Source: Aphrophora alni
Lineage: Eukaryota; Arthropoda; Insecta; Hemiptera; Aphrophoridae
Assembly (NCBI GenBank): GCA_963513935.1
Contig: OY740774.1
Location: forward strand, 86,514,890 to 86,578,889
Direction of reading: 5' to 3'
DNA: 64,000 nucleotides
The position numbers and the translations under genes were made by a program. The notes under the pieces were generated by a model, which saw only the letters and a program-made list of their open reading frames with translations, had not been told where the DNA came from and made no database searches. The stretch's first letter is position 1. Each line of letters begins with the position of its first letter. Shown here in pieces: positions 46,801 to 57,815 of the stretch.

Positions 46801-48184
46801 GAAATATATAAGTGATAATTGTATTTTGTCTAACATTATGAAAAGGAAAAGGACTTATTTCTTATAAGGAAAACATAAAAATACAGACAGTGTGGAAGTT
46901 TAACTTCAGTTAAAAACTACTCGTAAGTTTTAGATGAGGTGAAATTTTATTTTGCATTTATAGTGTTTTTTTAACTGCTCGTTATGTTTCGTTCAACCCA
47001 TTAAATTTAATACGTCATAGCGCAAGACTTGAAATCGAGTAATAAATATTTTCAAAAAAATAAAAGTACACAACATTCAGCCTAGTTTCACTCGTTCGGC
47101 TGTAACTGCGTAACAAATACAAAAACCTATAGGCCTACATAGAAACGGTTCGCTTCTCTCAGGCAATAAGTTGAAAATTTAACTTCTATTTTTTCAATTA
47201 TTGTTATGTTTTGACACTATTTACTATAACAGTTGACGTGTCCGGTAAATTATTTTTCACTTAAAAAAAAATTTTATCAAATTTTATTTCATAGATTTAA
47301 AAATTACGTATTTCAAGTAAAGAAGAAACGATTTTACTTCATTATACTATTGAGGTGCGAACAAACCGATGTCAAATTTGTATTTAAAATACGAGGTTCC
47401 ATAAACAACCTATTTGGAATTACAAAATTATTTGGTTACTACACATTTTAACTAATTCCGAAAGCGATTTTCTCAAAAATCTAATCATTTTTTGAAGCAA
47501 TGAACTAGCATAATATATTTAATATTTGAAGTTAATGATCGTCCATCCTATACTTTGTTTCACGTTGAATTGACGTTGTACAAAAAACATTGACTGTGTA
47601 GAGTTTCAGCACTACTAGCATTAATGAAAACATCAGTTCCCAACAAACTTAAATTCACTCTTAAAGGAAACGGATAGCGGTTCGTTTTAAAATATTTCTT
47701 TATTATTTAAGTGTTTTTAAATCAGATTAATTTCAGTTTTAATATGCTTCGATTATTTTAGGGGATGTTTTTACTTGCCCAGTATACGAAATATAGAGTA
47801 AATTTGGTCATCGTAAAAAAACACTATAATTTTGTAACTGATTTTGACGTTTCATACCGTCAGGAAACCGGAAGTTATGTTCGACCTCGCCGATGTCGCC
47901 TGTCCTTAAGTACGATAGCCACCAAAAAATTAAGATGCAAACACGAAATTTGGTATCGGGGATTATAGTGTATTCATAAAACCCTATTGAAATTATTTTA
48001 AAAAAATCAAGGTTGTTCTTTCGTATCTTAAGTATTATTGTACTCAAAAAAAAAATTATATAAAATATTGCAAATTTCAATGCTCCACGTAATGGTTTCA
48101 AATCCCACATCTCTACGATAACAAATAATATATTTATTGTCAATAATGCAATTTCAAACTCTTACATCCCAGAAACCCAGGCTT
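46801..48184. other. No gene seen; possible transposon interior at 47.6-48.1 kb
   Basis: Open stretches at 47765-47968 and 47808-48143 overlap on opposite strands and show no domain. The word ACGAAATTTGGTATCG near 47942 is typical of dispersed-element interiors. TAGGCCTA occurs at about 47130. Confidence 0.4.
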
Positions 48185-48405
48185 AACATATGTATACAGA
48201 TTCAAGGCCCACAAGACTGACGATCCAACTGATTGAAGAATTTTAAAAAAAATATACAAATCTAAGAGACTTGTTTAGGCCTAGTTGCCATTGAGAAAGT
48301 GATAATATACCCAAATACGAGAATCAGAAAACCTGTGTAACAATTTTTGTAAACAAACATACCCTACTGGATAAGACCCCCTACATCTACCAATACAATA
48401 TAACA
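48185..48405 (-). repeat. Dispersed repeat family B
   Basis: On the minus strand: TATTGTATTGGTAGATG, GGGGGTCTTATCCAGTAGGG, TTTGTTTACAAAAATTGTTAC, then a distinct 3' part. It matches 21.92 kb in the first half. Confidence 0.5.
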
Positions 48406-48474
48406 ATTCGTACAAGGCTAAAAAAACCAACCATTAATGTTAACGGCTCTTGTTGTAAGATGGGATGTACCACG

Positions 48475-49078
48475 ATAACGTCGATCAATTCTTTCTTTTA
48501 GAATTAATTAAATTTTATATCTGTTACGACCTGCTGTTTTTATTTTACACGATGTTTTTGAAATGCGTAATAGAGTAGCCTGCTAAATGACAGAGTGCCA
48601 ACGTAATATAAAACTGAGTATAGAGATAACGTCTATCAATTCATTCTTTTAGAATTCATTCAATTTTATATCTGTTACGACCTGCTGTTTTTATTTTACA
48701 CGATGTTTTTGAAATGCGTAATAGAGTAGCCTGCTAAATGACAGAGTGCCAACGTAATATAAAACTGAGTATAGAGATAACGTCTATCAATTCATTCTTT
48801 TAGAATTCATTCAATTTTATATCTGTTACGACCTGCTGTTTTTATTTTACACGATGTTTTTTAAATGCGTAATAGAGTAGCCTGCTACATGACAGAGTGC
48901 CAACGTAATATAAAACTGAGTATAGAGATAACGTCTATCAATTCATTCTTTTAGAATTCATTCAATTTTATATCTGTTACGACCTGCTGTTTTTATTTTA
49001 GACGATGTTTTTTAAATGCGTAATAGAGTAGCCTACTAAATGACAGAGTGCCAACGTAATATAAAACTGAGTATAGAG
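48475..49078. repeat. Tandem array, four units of exactly 151 bp
   Basis: Units start with ATAACGTC at 48475, 48626, 48777 and 48928 and end at 49078. Each contains TTTTAGAATTCATT (AATTAA in unit 1), ATCTGTTACGACCTGCTG, TTTATTTTACACGATG, AATGCGTAATAGAGTAGCC, ATGACAGAGTGCCAACG and ACTGAGTATAGAG. Units 2-4 differ by only a few substitutions (for example GACGATG in unit 4, CTACATG in unit 3). No open frame. A short satellite-like array; no other copy in the window. Confidence 0.95.
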
Positions 49079-50299
49079 ATAACATGATTTTTAAATTAAG
49101 TAAAAGAAAATCTTTTTCCCATACTGAAAACAAGTTTCATCTATTCAGGAAAATAAATCATCTGGAATAACGTTGAAGAATTTAATTTCCTTTTTATTAA
49201 TGGAAGCTATAAAAGTATTTTACATAGAAATTAAATACCGTATCCTTTAGGTTACAAATCGCTGTAGACCTTCTGATAACTTTCATGAATTCCCCGCCCC
49301 CAACCCGTATAAATTCTATCATCCTTAAAAGTTCCAGGAGATTAGAATTTTGACAAGACAGGATACCATTTATCATTATTTCGTGTCCTGCCAACTTTTC
49401 AATTTCCTGAACGGTATTTGATGTCGTTTAAATTTACTTTGGGTAGAGTTTGGAATTGAAGAAAAAAGAAGTCAATTGATTCAAAGACTGATAGATCTGA
49501 AGAAGATATTCGTATTAATTTCACATAAACGAAGAATAGAGAAAGTTCTTTAATGGGTTAAAAAGTCGAAGTCTATCTGTCGCTTGTAAATTGTTCTATA
49601 AGATAAACAAATAACTGATTGTGATCAAATTGGTATGAATTTTTAGATGATTTAAACAAACAATGTTCTAAAAACAATTCTCTTAAAACTAAAAAAAAGT
49701 GTGGTAGCTGCTACATATTAAAACAAAATATCAGTTTTTTAAACAGATTTAATAATTATAATTAAATTTTTGTCAAATTTATCCTATATAAATCAACGTT
49801 TTGGTCATTATCTCCCCAAACAATACTGATTCAGGAGATGTATGTAATAAACAGAAATTTTTTCATAGAGCTGATTATATTTCATAAAAATAGCTTTTTC
49901 CCCGATGATTTTTTTAAAATAGATGAAATGTGACGATTAATCCCACAAACCATTTAACTAAATTTCAAATTAAATAAAGACTTAGATATTAACATTGACT
50001 TAGACATTGACAGATATATTTTCCAAAACTAAAAATAAACCATTGAGTTTTTAAAAACTCAACTTTAATCAAATATAATTTACTCCTAGGAGGAGTTTAT
50101 GGCTCAAGCGAAGCAAGCTTAGGTTTTAATGAAATATATAAATATTCAAAAAATTGGTATTATATATTTGGAAATGACAACATTCATCCTCTGGGTGCCC
50201 TTTTTTTTGTTTTTGGGGTATTGGGTTGGATACAAAAGATAGTCCAACTTAACTTTAAATGTAGGTCAATTCTCATTTTCTGCTGTTATTACTTTGAAA
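49079..50299. other. No gene seen
   Basis: AT-rich. A 65-codon minus-strand stretch at 49197-49394 has no motif. Confidence 0.5.
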
Positions 50300-50480
50300 A
50301 TCTGTAGGATGTGAGGAATCATCCTACACCTTAAAAAAATTTAACGCGTTCTTCTTACAAAATATGTAGTATAAATTTGAGTAAATGTAATATCATAAAC
50401 AATGAAATCGTTAAAGAGAATCAATGTGTTTCTATCATGTAGGATATTGAATGCGATTATTTAATTACCTAGCGATTTCA
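50300..50480 (+). repeat. TAGGATG-hairpin repeat family
   Basis: Begins with a 9-bp perfect hairpin: TGTAGGATG (50303-50311), loop TGAGGAAT, CATCCTACA (50320-50328). It continues with A-rich DNA, TATGTAGTATAAATTTGAG, AATGAAATCGTTAAAGAG, AATCAATG and ATGTAGGATATTGAATGCG. The same block order appears at 51.4, 52.4, 57.6 and 60.5 kb. Non-coding. Confidence 0.65.
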
Positions 50481-51404
50481 AAACACTCTATTCAGGAGTA
50501 AAACTTTTGACATAATTTGTAAACCAATGTACAAATTAATTGTAATATAAAATTTTAACTACATTTTCATAATCTACAAAACAATCTACCACCTCATTGG
50601 CTGCAATATTCTCTACATAATATGAACTAGGCAATATCGTCAACTAATTATTCATCATTTGCAAATGGCGTCCAGTACGTGTAAATCATGATTTATGACC
50701 TATGATACCATTCCAATTTTCACGCCATTTTATAGTTTGTAAAAAGGTTATCAGTTGTGGATGAAATATTATCTACGGGCTGCAAATTTAATGTACAACG
50801 CGTATTGATTTCTTCCCAGGGATGATAGGGTAGAGTAACATCAACAGGGGTCGGTTTTATATTAAATTTATTACTTTATTTATTGCAATTTGACTACACC
50901 ACTTATATTTTATTCTATGAAAATACATGACAGGAAATGTATTGGTATTTTAAAGGGGTAAAAAATGATATATGACACATAAAACTCATATATGGGTTAA
51001 TGTAAGTCATGCTTCGTGATCATGAGATAAAAATATATTTACGACTCGGAAAATGTATTTTACCAAATTTTACGTTGTAAAATCATTCTAAACCTGTTTC
51101 TTATTCATACAAATTGACGTGAATGAGATTATCTTCGTTTTTTCCAATGAAAAAAATAAGGAATGAAAGAATAAGATATAAGGTTTTCTATTGTCACTTT
51201 AAAAAAAAAATGCACTAACTTCTACATCCATCCCCAAAAATAAAATAAACCTATAATAATATTTGGCATCATCTCAACAAAAATTTAACTTTCATAATTT
51301 CGGAAGACCACATTAGTTTTGACAGCTCAATTTAACTAATAGGGTAGCCTAATTTGTGATTTTCTTCTGTTTGTAGTTCAAAAGTTACCTGACGTTTTCC
51401 GAGT
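50481..51404. other. No gene seen
   Basis: AT-rich. TGCACTAACTTCTACATCC near 51211 belongs to the small GCACTAACTTTC set. Confidence 0.45.
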
Positions 51405-51725
51405 TTGCACAGCACAGTATGTAGGACGTGAAGATTCATCCTACTTTAAAGAAATTAATTATTTGTATACATATTAAGATTATCAATATTATTGTTTCAT
51501 AAGCGTGCTTCCTGTTGTGTAGGACATTGAAAAATGTCATCGCTGAATCGCTTTAACGTCTAGTTGTGCCGGCAAAGTTTGATTATAGAGTTACTTCAAC
51601 ATACAACGTTGAGGATGAGTTTTCCATTTGCGCGCAACATTTGCCTATAGAGTTACTTAAACATACAACATTGAGGATTTAGTTTGCCGTCATCTCCCTA
51701 AATCTTACAGTACAGAGTGACACGG
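51405..51725 (+). repeat. TAGGATG-hairpin repeat family, longer copy
   Basis: Hairpin TGTAGGACG, loop TGAAGATT, CATCCTACT (51420-51445, two stem mismatches). Then GTGTAGGACATTGAAAAATG, GTCATCGCTGAATCGC and a distal block GATTATAGAGTTACTTC, AACATACAACGTTGAGGATG, AGTTTTCC. The distal block is duplicated at a 62-bp offset (TATAGAGTTACTT at 51584 and 51646), then TTTGCCGTCATC. Confidence 0.65.
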
Positions 51726-52399
51726 TCGAAGACAGATAATAATAGTTAATTAAATTGACTGTTCAGACATACATTCTTCCGTTATTTAGTGTTTATGTTC
51801 AGATTATGGTATTTACTAATATAGAAAAATACGATTTATTAAAATTGACCAACCTTAAAGCAAACCAGTGGATGATCTAGTTCAACTTTGTCATTGCATT
51901 CATTGGTGGTAGTTGTGTTATATAACGTTTGTGAATTATCTGTTTTTAAACTTGATTTATCTTTCAAATAAGATTTTCGTCCTACGTTTAAATGATTAAA
52001 GTGACAGTTATTAAAAATTCAATTTATTTCAATAATCGAATAAACAGACATTACAGATTTGTATTTCCCTGTTTTCTAAAGTTATTAAATATAGGAATCG
52101 TAAATCCGCCATTTAAATAATCCATTAGTAATTGTCAAATTGATGGAGTCTGTCAATGAATACTCTGTGATGGAAATTTAATATCCATCGAGGGGGGGGG
52201 GTATTTTCTGCCACACAACATTCAATTTCCACGTATTAAAAATTGTCAACAGACTTCGTTATTTTAATTAAGATTTTTTTTTTTTTTTTCAGATATTTTT
52301 TCCCGCCTAATTTCCTTTTTTACAATATCTGCAGAATCACTAAAACAGCTAAATATGATTTGTTTAAAACAAAAAGTGTAACTATAACTGAATTTAGAG
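51726..52399. other. No gene seen
   Basis: AT-rich with a G10 run ending at 52201 and a T17 run at 52274-52290. Confidence 0.5.
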
Positions 52400-52640
52400 A
52401 CGAGTTGTACATATAGGATGTGAGTAATCATGCTACTCTTAAAAATTAAAAAAAATGTGCTTGCTGAGAAATAGTATAAACTTCTTTAATATTAAATTGA
52501 AAAGCAATACAACTGTTATAAAGTATTAATTTTATTGTGTACTAGGAGCGACTTGTGTTGTCGTGTAGGACATCAAAAAGCGTCCTCGTTGAATCTCTGC
52601 GTTATTTGTATAATTTACCATTCAATTATTTATGAAAAAG
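52400..52640 (+). repeat. TAGGATG-hairpin repeat family
   Basis: ATAGGATG, loop TGAGTAAT, CATGCTAC (52413-52436). Then ATAGTATAAACTTC, AAATTGAAAAGCAATACAAC, GTTGTCGTGTAGGACATC, AAAAAGCGTCCTCG, TTGAATCTCTGC. The AGGAC/GTCCT words form a second short hairpin. Confidence 0.65.
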
Positions 52641-52784
52641 TGACGGTATTGATGTAATTTTATATCATTACAACTCTCAATATGTTACAGTCACAAACGT
52701 GCTAGAGGTTGATATTAGGTCGCCATTTAGAAATCCAGTAATTTATTTTCAAATCGTGTAATAGTTTTGTTTACTGTTACATAA

Positions 52785-52960
52785 AATTCGTAACAAAGAG
52801 TACATAAAATTATACAAATTAAATTCTTTAGTTGAAAAGCAATACAAACATAAGAATAGTAACAGTTTCTTGGATCTTTACATTGTTTGCCTATTTGAGC
52901 GCGCAACGATTGATTATAGAGTGACAATACATACCCTATTGAGGATGTAGATTGCCTTGT
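52785..52960 (+). repeat. TAGGATG-hairpin repeat family, distal part
   Basis: AGTTGAAAAGCAATACAAAC, TCTTGGATCTTTACATTG, TTTGAGCGCGCAACG, ATTGATTATAGAGTGAC, ATACCCTATTGAGGATGTAG. The first hairpin is missing. Confidence 0.6.
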
Positions 52961-53021
52961 CTCAATTTTTAGATCGTTATTTTGATTGACATAGTCATAC
53001 ATTCTAGTGTTGTTAATAGTG

Positions 53022-53049
<28 letters not shown>
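53022..53049. repeat. Poly-T tract (28 T)
   Basis: Uninterrupted T28, followed by ACAGTTATTACTCG. It could be the antisense of an old poly-A tail, but no retroelement is recognised next to it. Confidence 0.9.
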
Positions 53050-53052
<3 letters not shown>

Positions 53053-53084
53053 GTTATTACTCGAAATATAGTAATATAGAATAC

Positions 53085-53560
53085 ATCAAATAAAATTTTT
53101 AATTGAAAAGCAATGCAAACGTTGGAGTAGTAACAGCGTCTCGTGTTCTTGCGTAGAAAGTTCTCCCTGAATCTTTACAATACATGCCTAATTGAGTATT
53201 ATAATCAATTCCATAATGCCTTATGAATGTTTTACAATAAGTCTATTACTAAATTACTTACGTCTAGTAGCAATCTTGTGCTTAGTATTTATTTAATATT
53301 TTATGTTTATTTATTTTTGTGCAATGTGTATCAGTGTGTTGTGTAAACGTGTTATTTCATCTGATGATCGTATATGTTATACCGAAACAGCTGCAATGAA
53401 GTATTAATAAATACTAAGCACAAGATTGCTGCTAGACGTAGGTAATTTAGTAATATACTTATTATAATCAAGCCTAATTGAGTATGCCTAATCGAAGCGC
53501 TCAAAGATTGATTATATAGTGACGATACATGCGCTATTCAGGATGTATTTTCTTTCCTAC
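53085..53560 (+). repeat. TAGGATG-hairpin repeat copy split by a foldback
   Basis: Left part 53085-53238: ATTGAAAAGCAATGCAAAC, CTCCCTGAATCTTTAC, GCCTAATTGAGTATTATAATC. Right part from 53461: ATTATAATCAAGCCTAATTG, AGTATGCCTAATCG, AAAGATTGATTATATAGTG, ATTCAGGATGTATTTTC. The foldback at 53239-53460 interrupts it. Confidence 0.55.
53239..53460 (+). mobile_element. Foldback element with central hammerhead-like module
   Basis: Inverted arms of about 55 bp: left 53239-53294 (TATTACTAAATTAC, GCAATCTTGTGCTTAG, TATTTATT), right 53406-53460, complementary except for about four positions. In the 111-bp interior lies the module 53354-53402: ATTTCAT, CTGATGA, TC, GTATA-TGT-TATAC, C, GAAAC, AGCTG, CA, ATGAAGT. 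Stem I pairs 7 of 7 with one G-U, and stem II 5 of 5. The cleavage dinucleotide would be CA instead of UH. Non-coding. Confidence 0.75.
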
Positions 53561-53639
53561 CACAACTCTTAGTATATTCCAGAGTGGAAAACTTGCCGAT
53601 GGCCAATATTAATTTATTTTGTCAGCCATACTACCTTCA

Positions 53640-53745
53640 TTTAATAGGAAAGTAATTATAAATCTCGTTGCTAATTATTATTATATTCTTGACATTTAAG
53701 TAATCACAAATATTTAGATGTATTATGTACCGTTAATTATTTTAG
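53640..53745 (-). repeat. Dispersed repeat family D, uninterrupted copy
   Basis: On the minus strand: GTACATAATACATCTAAATA, TTTGTGATTACTTAAATG, AATATAATAATAATTAGC, AACGAGATTTATAATTAC. It shows the state of the site before insertion at 32.46 kb. Confidence 0.6.
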
Positions 53746-54899
53746 TCGTACTTTATACATGGTAAAGATGCACTGCGCACACTCAAGCAACACTTGCTCC
53801 TCCCTACCGATAAAACCTAACCTCAATTAAAGCCATGATCGCATTTTCTAAATCGTTTCTCTCACAAGTTGTTTTCCGATCAGTTAGGCAATCAAATTAC
53901 ATAACGTCACAAATTGTTGTGGTATAAACTGTCGTGGATTACGTCCGACTATATTAAAACATTCAAAAAGAATAGAAGAAGAAGAAACATCGTGTTTCTC
54001 GCGTTTCAGGATGACGCTGAAATGATTTCTTTTCGTGAAGATCGTGCACCCTGCATCGTGCTCACAATTTGTAAGTTTATAGCTTCTAATATACAGGAAT
54101 AATAAGGATTCGTGAGTATCAGTTTGCAAAAAGTATTAAGCACATGGTGTGAAATCAATTAGTGATCTAATATCTGTATTTACTGTGGGTTAAGTTTCAC
54201 CATTGAAGAATGCTTTGAATTACTTAGTGAGGAAACTATTTTTGGGGGTGTGAAATCTTCATTATTATTTTGCTTTTATATTTTTGTGAAACAATTTTCT
54301 GGAAGCCTATTTTAATTTTCGACACTCAATATTTCAAGAATCAGTTGATCAATTAACATTCACCCCTGCCATGAGTATCAAAAAATTTTAAAATATAATT
54401 TTCTTACGTAACGGAACTAAATTTAATATTAAATAAATGTAATTTACATTTAGAACTAAATTAAAACGTTGAAGTCAATCACTTAACTAAACAAATTTCC
54501 CCAACAAACAATTGTGATAACTTTCATTCATAAATATCATTGATCTTCACATCGCCATAACATATTATTTCCAACTCTTCTCGACAAAATGAAATTTTTC
54601 ATCGTAATTCTGTTCCCTCATAAAAAATCTTTATTGCTAAAGTATAAAATATTTGCCTCTACTTTGTGTAGTTAATGTCACCAAATAACAAATATTAAGC
54701 TATTATTCGTCCAACCGTAAAACTCACAGAATATTTCTACTCTTCCAGATATCGTTGTGGCTACTTTACTCTCTTTTACTGACAGAAATAAAAGTTAAAC
54801 CAAGATCGTTCTACCAACCTTTGCTCATAAAATAAACCAATAAATTTGAAGTTTTATTCAAATTAAATTGACTTAAATTGTATGTAAGAATGTACTTCA
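53746..54899. other. No gene seen
   Basis: Small overlapping open readings on both strands at 53884-54129 show no domain. The plus reading contains a basic NRRRRN patch. The rest is AT-rich. Confidence 0.4.
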
Positions 54900-54901
54900 T
54901 A

Positions 54902-56159
54902 CAGGGCTATTAAAAAAATACTATCATATGTCTATAACACATGATATACATCATTTAACTCGTCATGTTTATCATCAATGGGTAGTAAATGACATAACGT
55001 TTTAATTGCAACAGCTGATTATAGTGAACAATGTAGCCAGCTGACCATGTTCATTAACCAACAAAATGACCAATATTTCAACGGAAAAAACTTTGTGTGT
55101 TTGATTTCCAAAATTAAACTCAATCTATTACTGTTATGCAACGTCATTTAAGGACGACTAGGTATCGTAAAGATCCTCTAACTAGGAAGTCAGTCTATGA
55201 CTGGTATAAGAAGTTCAAGAATACAGGCTGTTCGTGTAAACGGAAAAGCACAGGTAGCCCAGAAACACCTGTACATAAAGAACGCGTTCAACTATTTCTT
55301 TATGTAGTCGGAAAAAATCTACGACCAAAGTGAGTTTGGAACATCAAATATTCCTACAGCCTTTAGTTTTGGGAATTTGAGAAGATGTCTTAAGATGATC
55401 CCCTGTAAGCTTCAACTATTACTAAATTTAAGGGATGACGAAAAATTTAAAGATGATATACAGGGACTTAGTAAATATGGTTTTTTAAACGACTTATTTT
55501 TGTGATAAGTCATCTTTCACTATTAGTTGGAAAGTCAATAAGCACAATGTACTTATTTGGGGAACTGAAAATCCTAGAGCATTCTTGTAGCATAAGAGAT
55601 ATTGTCCTAAACTGAAAGGTTTTTGTGCAGTATCAGCTACAAACGTCCATTCATTTTTTTTTTTAAGACGGCCAACTCAACAATACCTTAACTAAATGAA
55701 GACAGTAACACCTTCATTTAGGTTCAAGATGAGGCGCCACTACTCTACGTAAGGCATATGAGAGATTACTTCTTCCTCAACACTGGATTGTTCGCACAGC
55801 TGATGAAAACATACCACTATTGGAAAGCCTTCTCGAAGTCCCTATAAAACCGCTCGTGGTTTTTTTATGGGAGTTTGTATAGGATAGAGTCTTCATTCCA
55901 CCTCTGCCCACAAACCTGTTGGAGTTAAGACAACGGATAACTGCAGCAGTACGACGCATTGATGTGGACACTCTTCTAAGAGTTCAAACAGAACTCAATT
56001 ATTGCAAGTGACTCGTATCTCTCAAATTGAAAATCTGTAACATATTAAACAAAATTGTAAATCTTGCTCTTTCCAGCCGTCTAAATCATGTTGTTCTGTT
56101 AAATATATCTGAGATGTTCCCGTCAACTAAAAAAGTCTATTCCATTTTTAATAATCCTG
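54902..56159 (+). mobile_element. Tc1/mariner superfamily element, full length, dead
   Basis: A 1,258-bp element between TA dinucleotides (54900-54901 and 56160-56161), as expected for Tc1/mariner target duplication. Imperfect TIRs are left CAGGGCTATTAAAAAAATAC and right, complemented, CAGGATTATTAAAAATGG; both continue with an ATA-rich part. The size suits a mariner-type element with a single transposase gene. No related complete copy is in the window. Confidence 0.85.
55110..56010 (+). pseudogene. Tc1/mariner transposase pseudogene
   Basis: Reading fragments match, in order, an insect mariner-like transposase: RKSVYDWYKKFKNTGC and CKRKSTGSP (N-terminal helix-turn-helix linker), KVNKHNVLIWGTEN-like residues in decayed form around 55535-55585 next to the first catalytic region, then TTLRKAYERLLLPQHWIVRT, ENIPLLESL, VFLWEFV and RVFIPPLPTNLLELRQRITA with AVRRIDVDTLLRVQTELNY near the C terminus. 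At least four frameshifts and several stops interrupt it, and not all DDE acidic residues can be located. The C-terminal 60 residues are the best preserved. It cannot make transposase. The exact DD(n)D/E subtype is not determined. Confidence 0.85.
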
Positions 56160-56161
56160 TA

Positions 56162-57394
56162 CATTTAGGAACACATATAGAACTTATACTATTAATACAT
56201 TACTTTGAACATATATAAGTGGTGATACTTTCATTTATGAAAAAACTAAGAAATATAGCACGGAGAAGGTTGCGACCCATCCTATAGTAGTTAGGCTTGA
56301 ATATTAATTCAAAGAGCACTGGAATGCCTGAAGATATTTCAAAGGAAGCGGATCCTAGTTTTCATATATCAAAACGGGGTGGGTGGAAGACCGATCTACA
56401 TATGGGATACACTGTCCCTTCAAATAACTTTATAGGAAGGAATTCAACACTGAAACGGTTGATATATGCTTGCCATGATGTGAGAATGAAAACAAAACAA
56501 CACAAGAAAGAGTTCATAAAAAAATGTGGCAAGTAAAAGTACAAAACGCCCTCAATGGAGATGCTGGAATTACAAGTGGAAGTCTTTTGCAGGGAGAATT
56601 GGTGAAGCAGGATAGATGAGAACTAATGTTTGACTTCGGGCTGTAACGCCTTGAGGGGGAGAAGTAAAAACGATTAAAAAGAAACGAAATTTTACATAAA
56701 AATACTTCAAAAGTTCTGATAATTCAAACAAATAACTAAACTTTTTATTATTTCTCTACACCTACTCCATACTACGTACTTTGCACCAGGAACAAAGGAG
56801 ATCATTACATCTTTCTATAAACACATTTGTGGGAAACTATTCCAAGGTTCTAACACCGCCGTCACACTTTGTCACAACGTCGTGACGTCACAGTTACTGC
56901 TCTAGGGAACAATTACCTGCACTATTATTTGCTGTATACATAATTTGCTATAATAAGCTATTCAAGCAAACTACAGTTATTATCTGGCTGACCTATATTT
57001 ACATTATTCTTTAGTTTTTCCTCTTGTATTTCTTCTAGAAATAATGTAAGGTAGAGGGATTTTTTTTCACTTGGGGAAGAAAACATTATTTTTTATTAGT
57101 TCATAATTACACGATACAAAGCTTTGCATTAACTTTTACACGCACCCCATCCACAATACAAAACAAATAATATTAGAACCCATCTTTAAAACATGTCTCT
57201 AATGAAACTTGTTCATGAGATGTTTTTACTTTTTCACAATATTATTGGAAGTAAGTTATATGAAGGGCCCAATTCAAGTTTTTATACATCATTATTTGAA
57301 AAAAAAATATGAAAGATATTTATACTATGAAATAAAGCCTAATTATGCTTTGCTTCTGCTACAAATAGTCTATGCCCGAAGTTTTCAATTTTTT
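56162..57394. other. No gene seen; unassigned reading at 56.30-56.54 kb
   Basis: A 79-codon frame at 56297-56536 begins MNINSKSTGMPEDISKEA and is hydrophilic and Lys-rich. The downstream AATGGAGATGCTGGAATTAC is richer in GC than average. No domain recognised; it could be a transposon tail. GCATTAACTTTTACACGC near 57127 belongs to the small GCACTAACTTTC set. Confidence 0.35.
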
Positions 57395-57645
57395 TTTGTT
57401 GGTTAAAAGGCAAAACATCTCAATTATCATCACCTTATAAAAAGGGTTATGAAAGAACACAATAAATACTCCGAGCCCTCAAATACTCTAATAGCGTCAG
57501 TGTCAGAAGATAAGAGTTGGTCAAGAGAGACCTGATATGGAAAATGGAAATAGGGATCTACATTAAAAAATACGAAAGTCCGGCCAAAGGGATTGTAATA
57601 CCTTATTCATTATAAATCAGCCTCTGAAGCTATTAAATAGTATAA
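57395..57645 (-). repeat. SINE-like repeat, family A
   Basis: Plus-strand blocks: GGTTAAAAGGCAAAACATC, AATTATCATCACCTTATAA, GAGCCCTCAAATACTC, TAATAGCGTCAGTGTCAG, GAGTTGGTCAAGAGAGACC, TGATATGGAAAATGG, GTCCGGCCAAAGGGATTG, AATCAGCCTCTGAAGC. A good copy, joined directly to a TAGGATG-type repeat. Confidence 0.65.
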
Positions 57646-57815
57646 ATTTCTATAAACATAAAATTGAGATGCAATACAACCGTTAAAGAATATCAATGCT
57701 ATTGAACACCTTGTATCGTCGTGGACATCGAAAAGCGTCCTCAGTGAATAGCTACAGCATATGACTAGTTGAGATACAACGATTAATTATATAGTGACAA
57801 ATACATAAGGTGTGC
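57646..57815 (+). repeat. TAGGATG-hairpin repeat family, first hairpin missing
   Basis: ATAGTATAAATTTCTATAAAC, GATGCAATACAACCG, TTAAAGAATATCAATGC, TATCGTCGTGGACATCG, AAAAGCGTCCTCAGTG, ATTAATTATATAGTGACAA. Confidence 0.6.
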
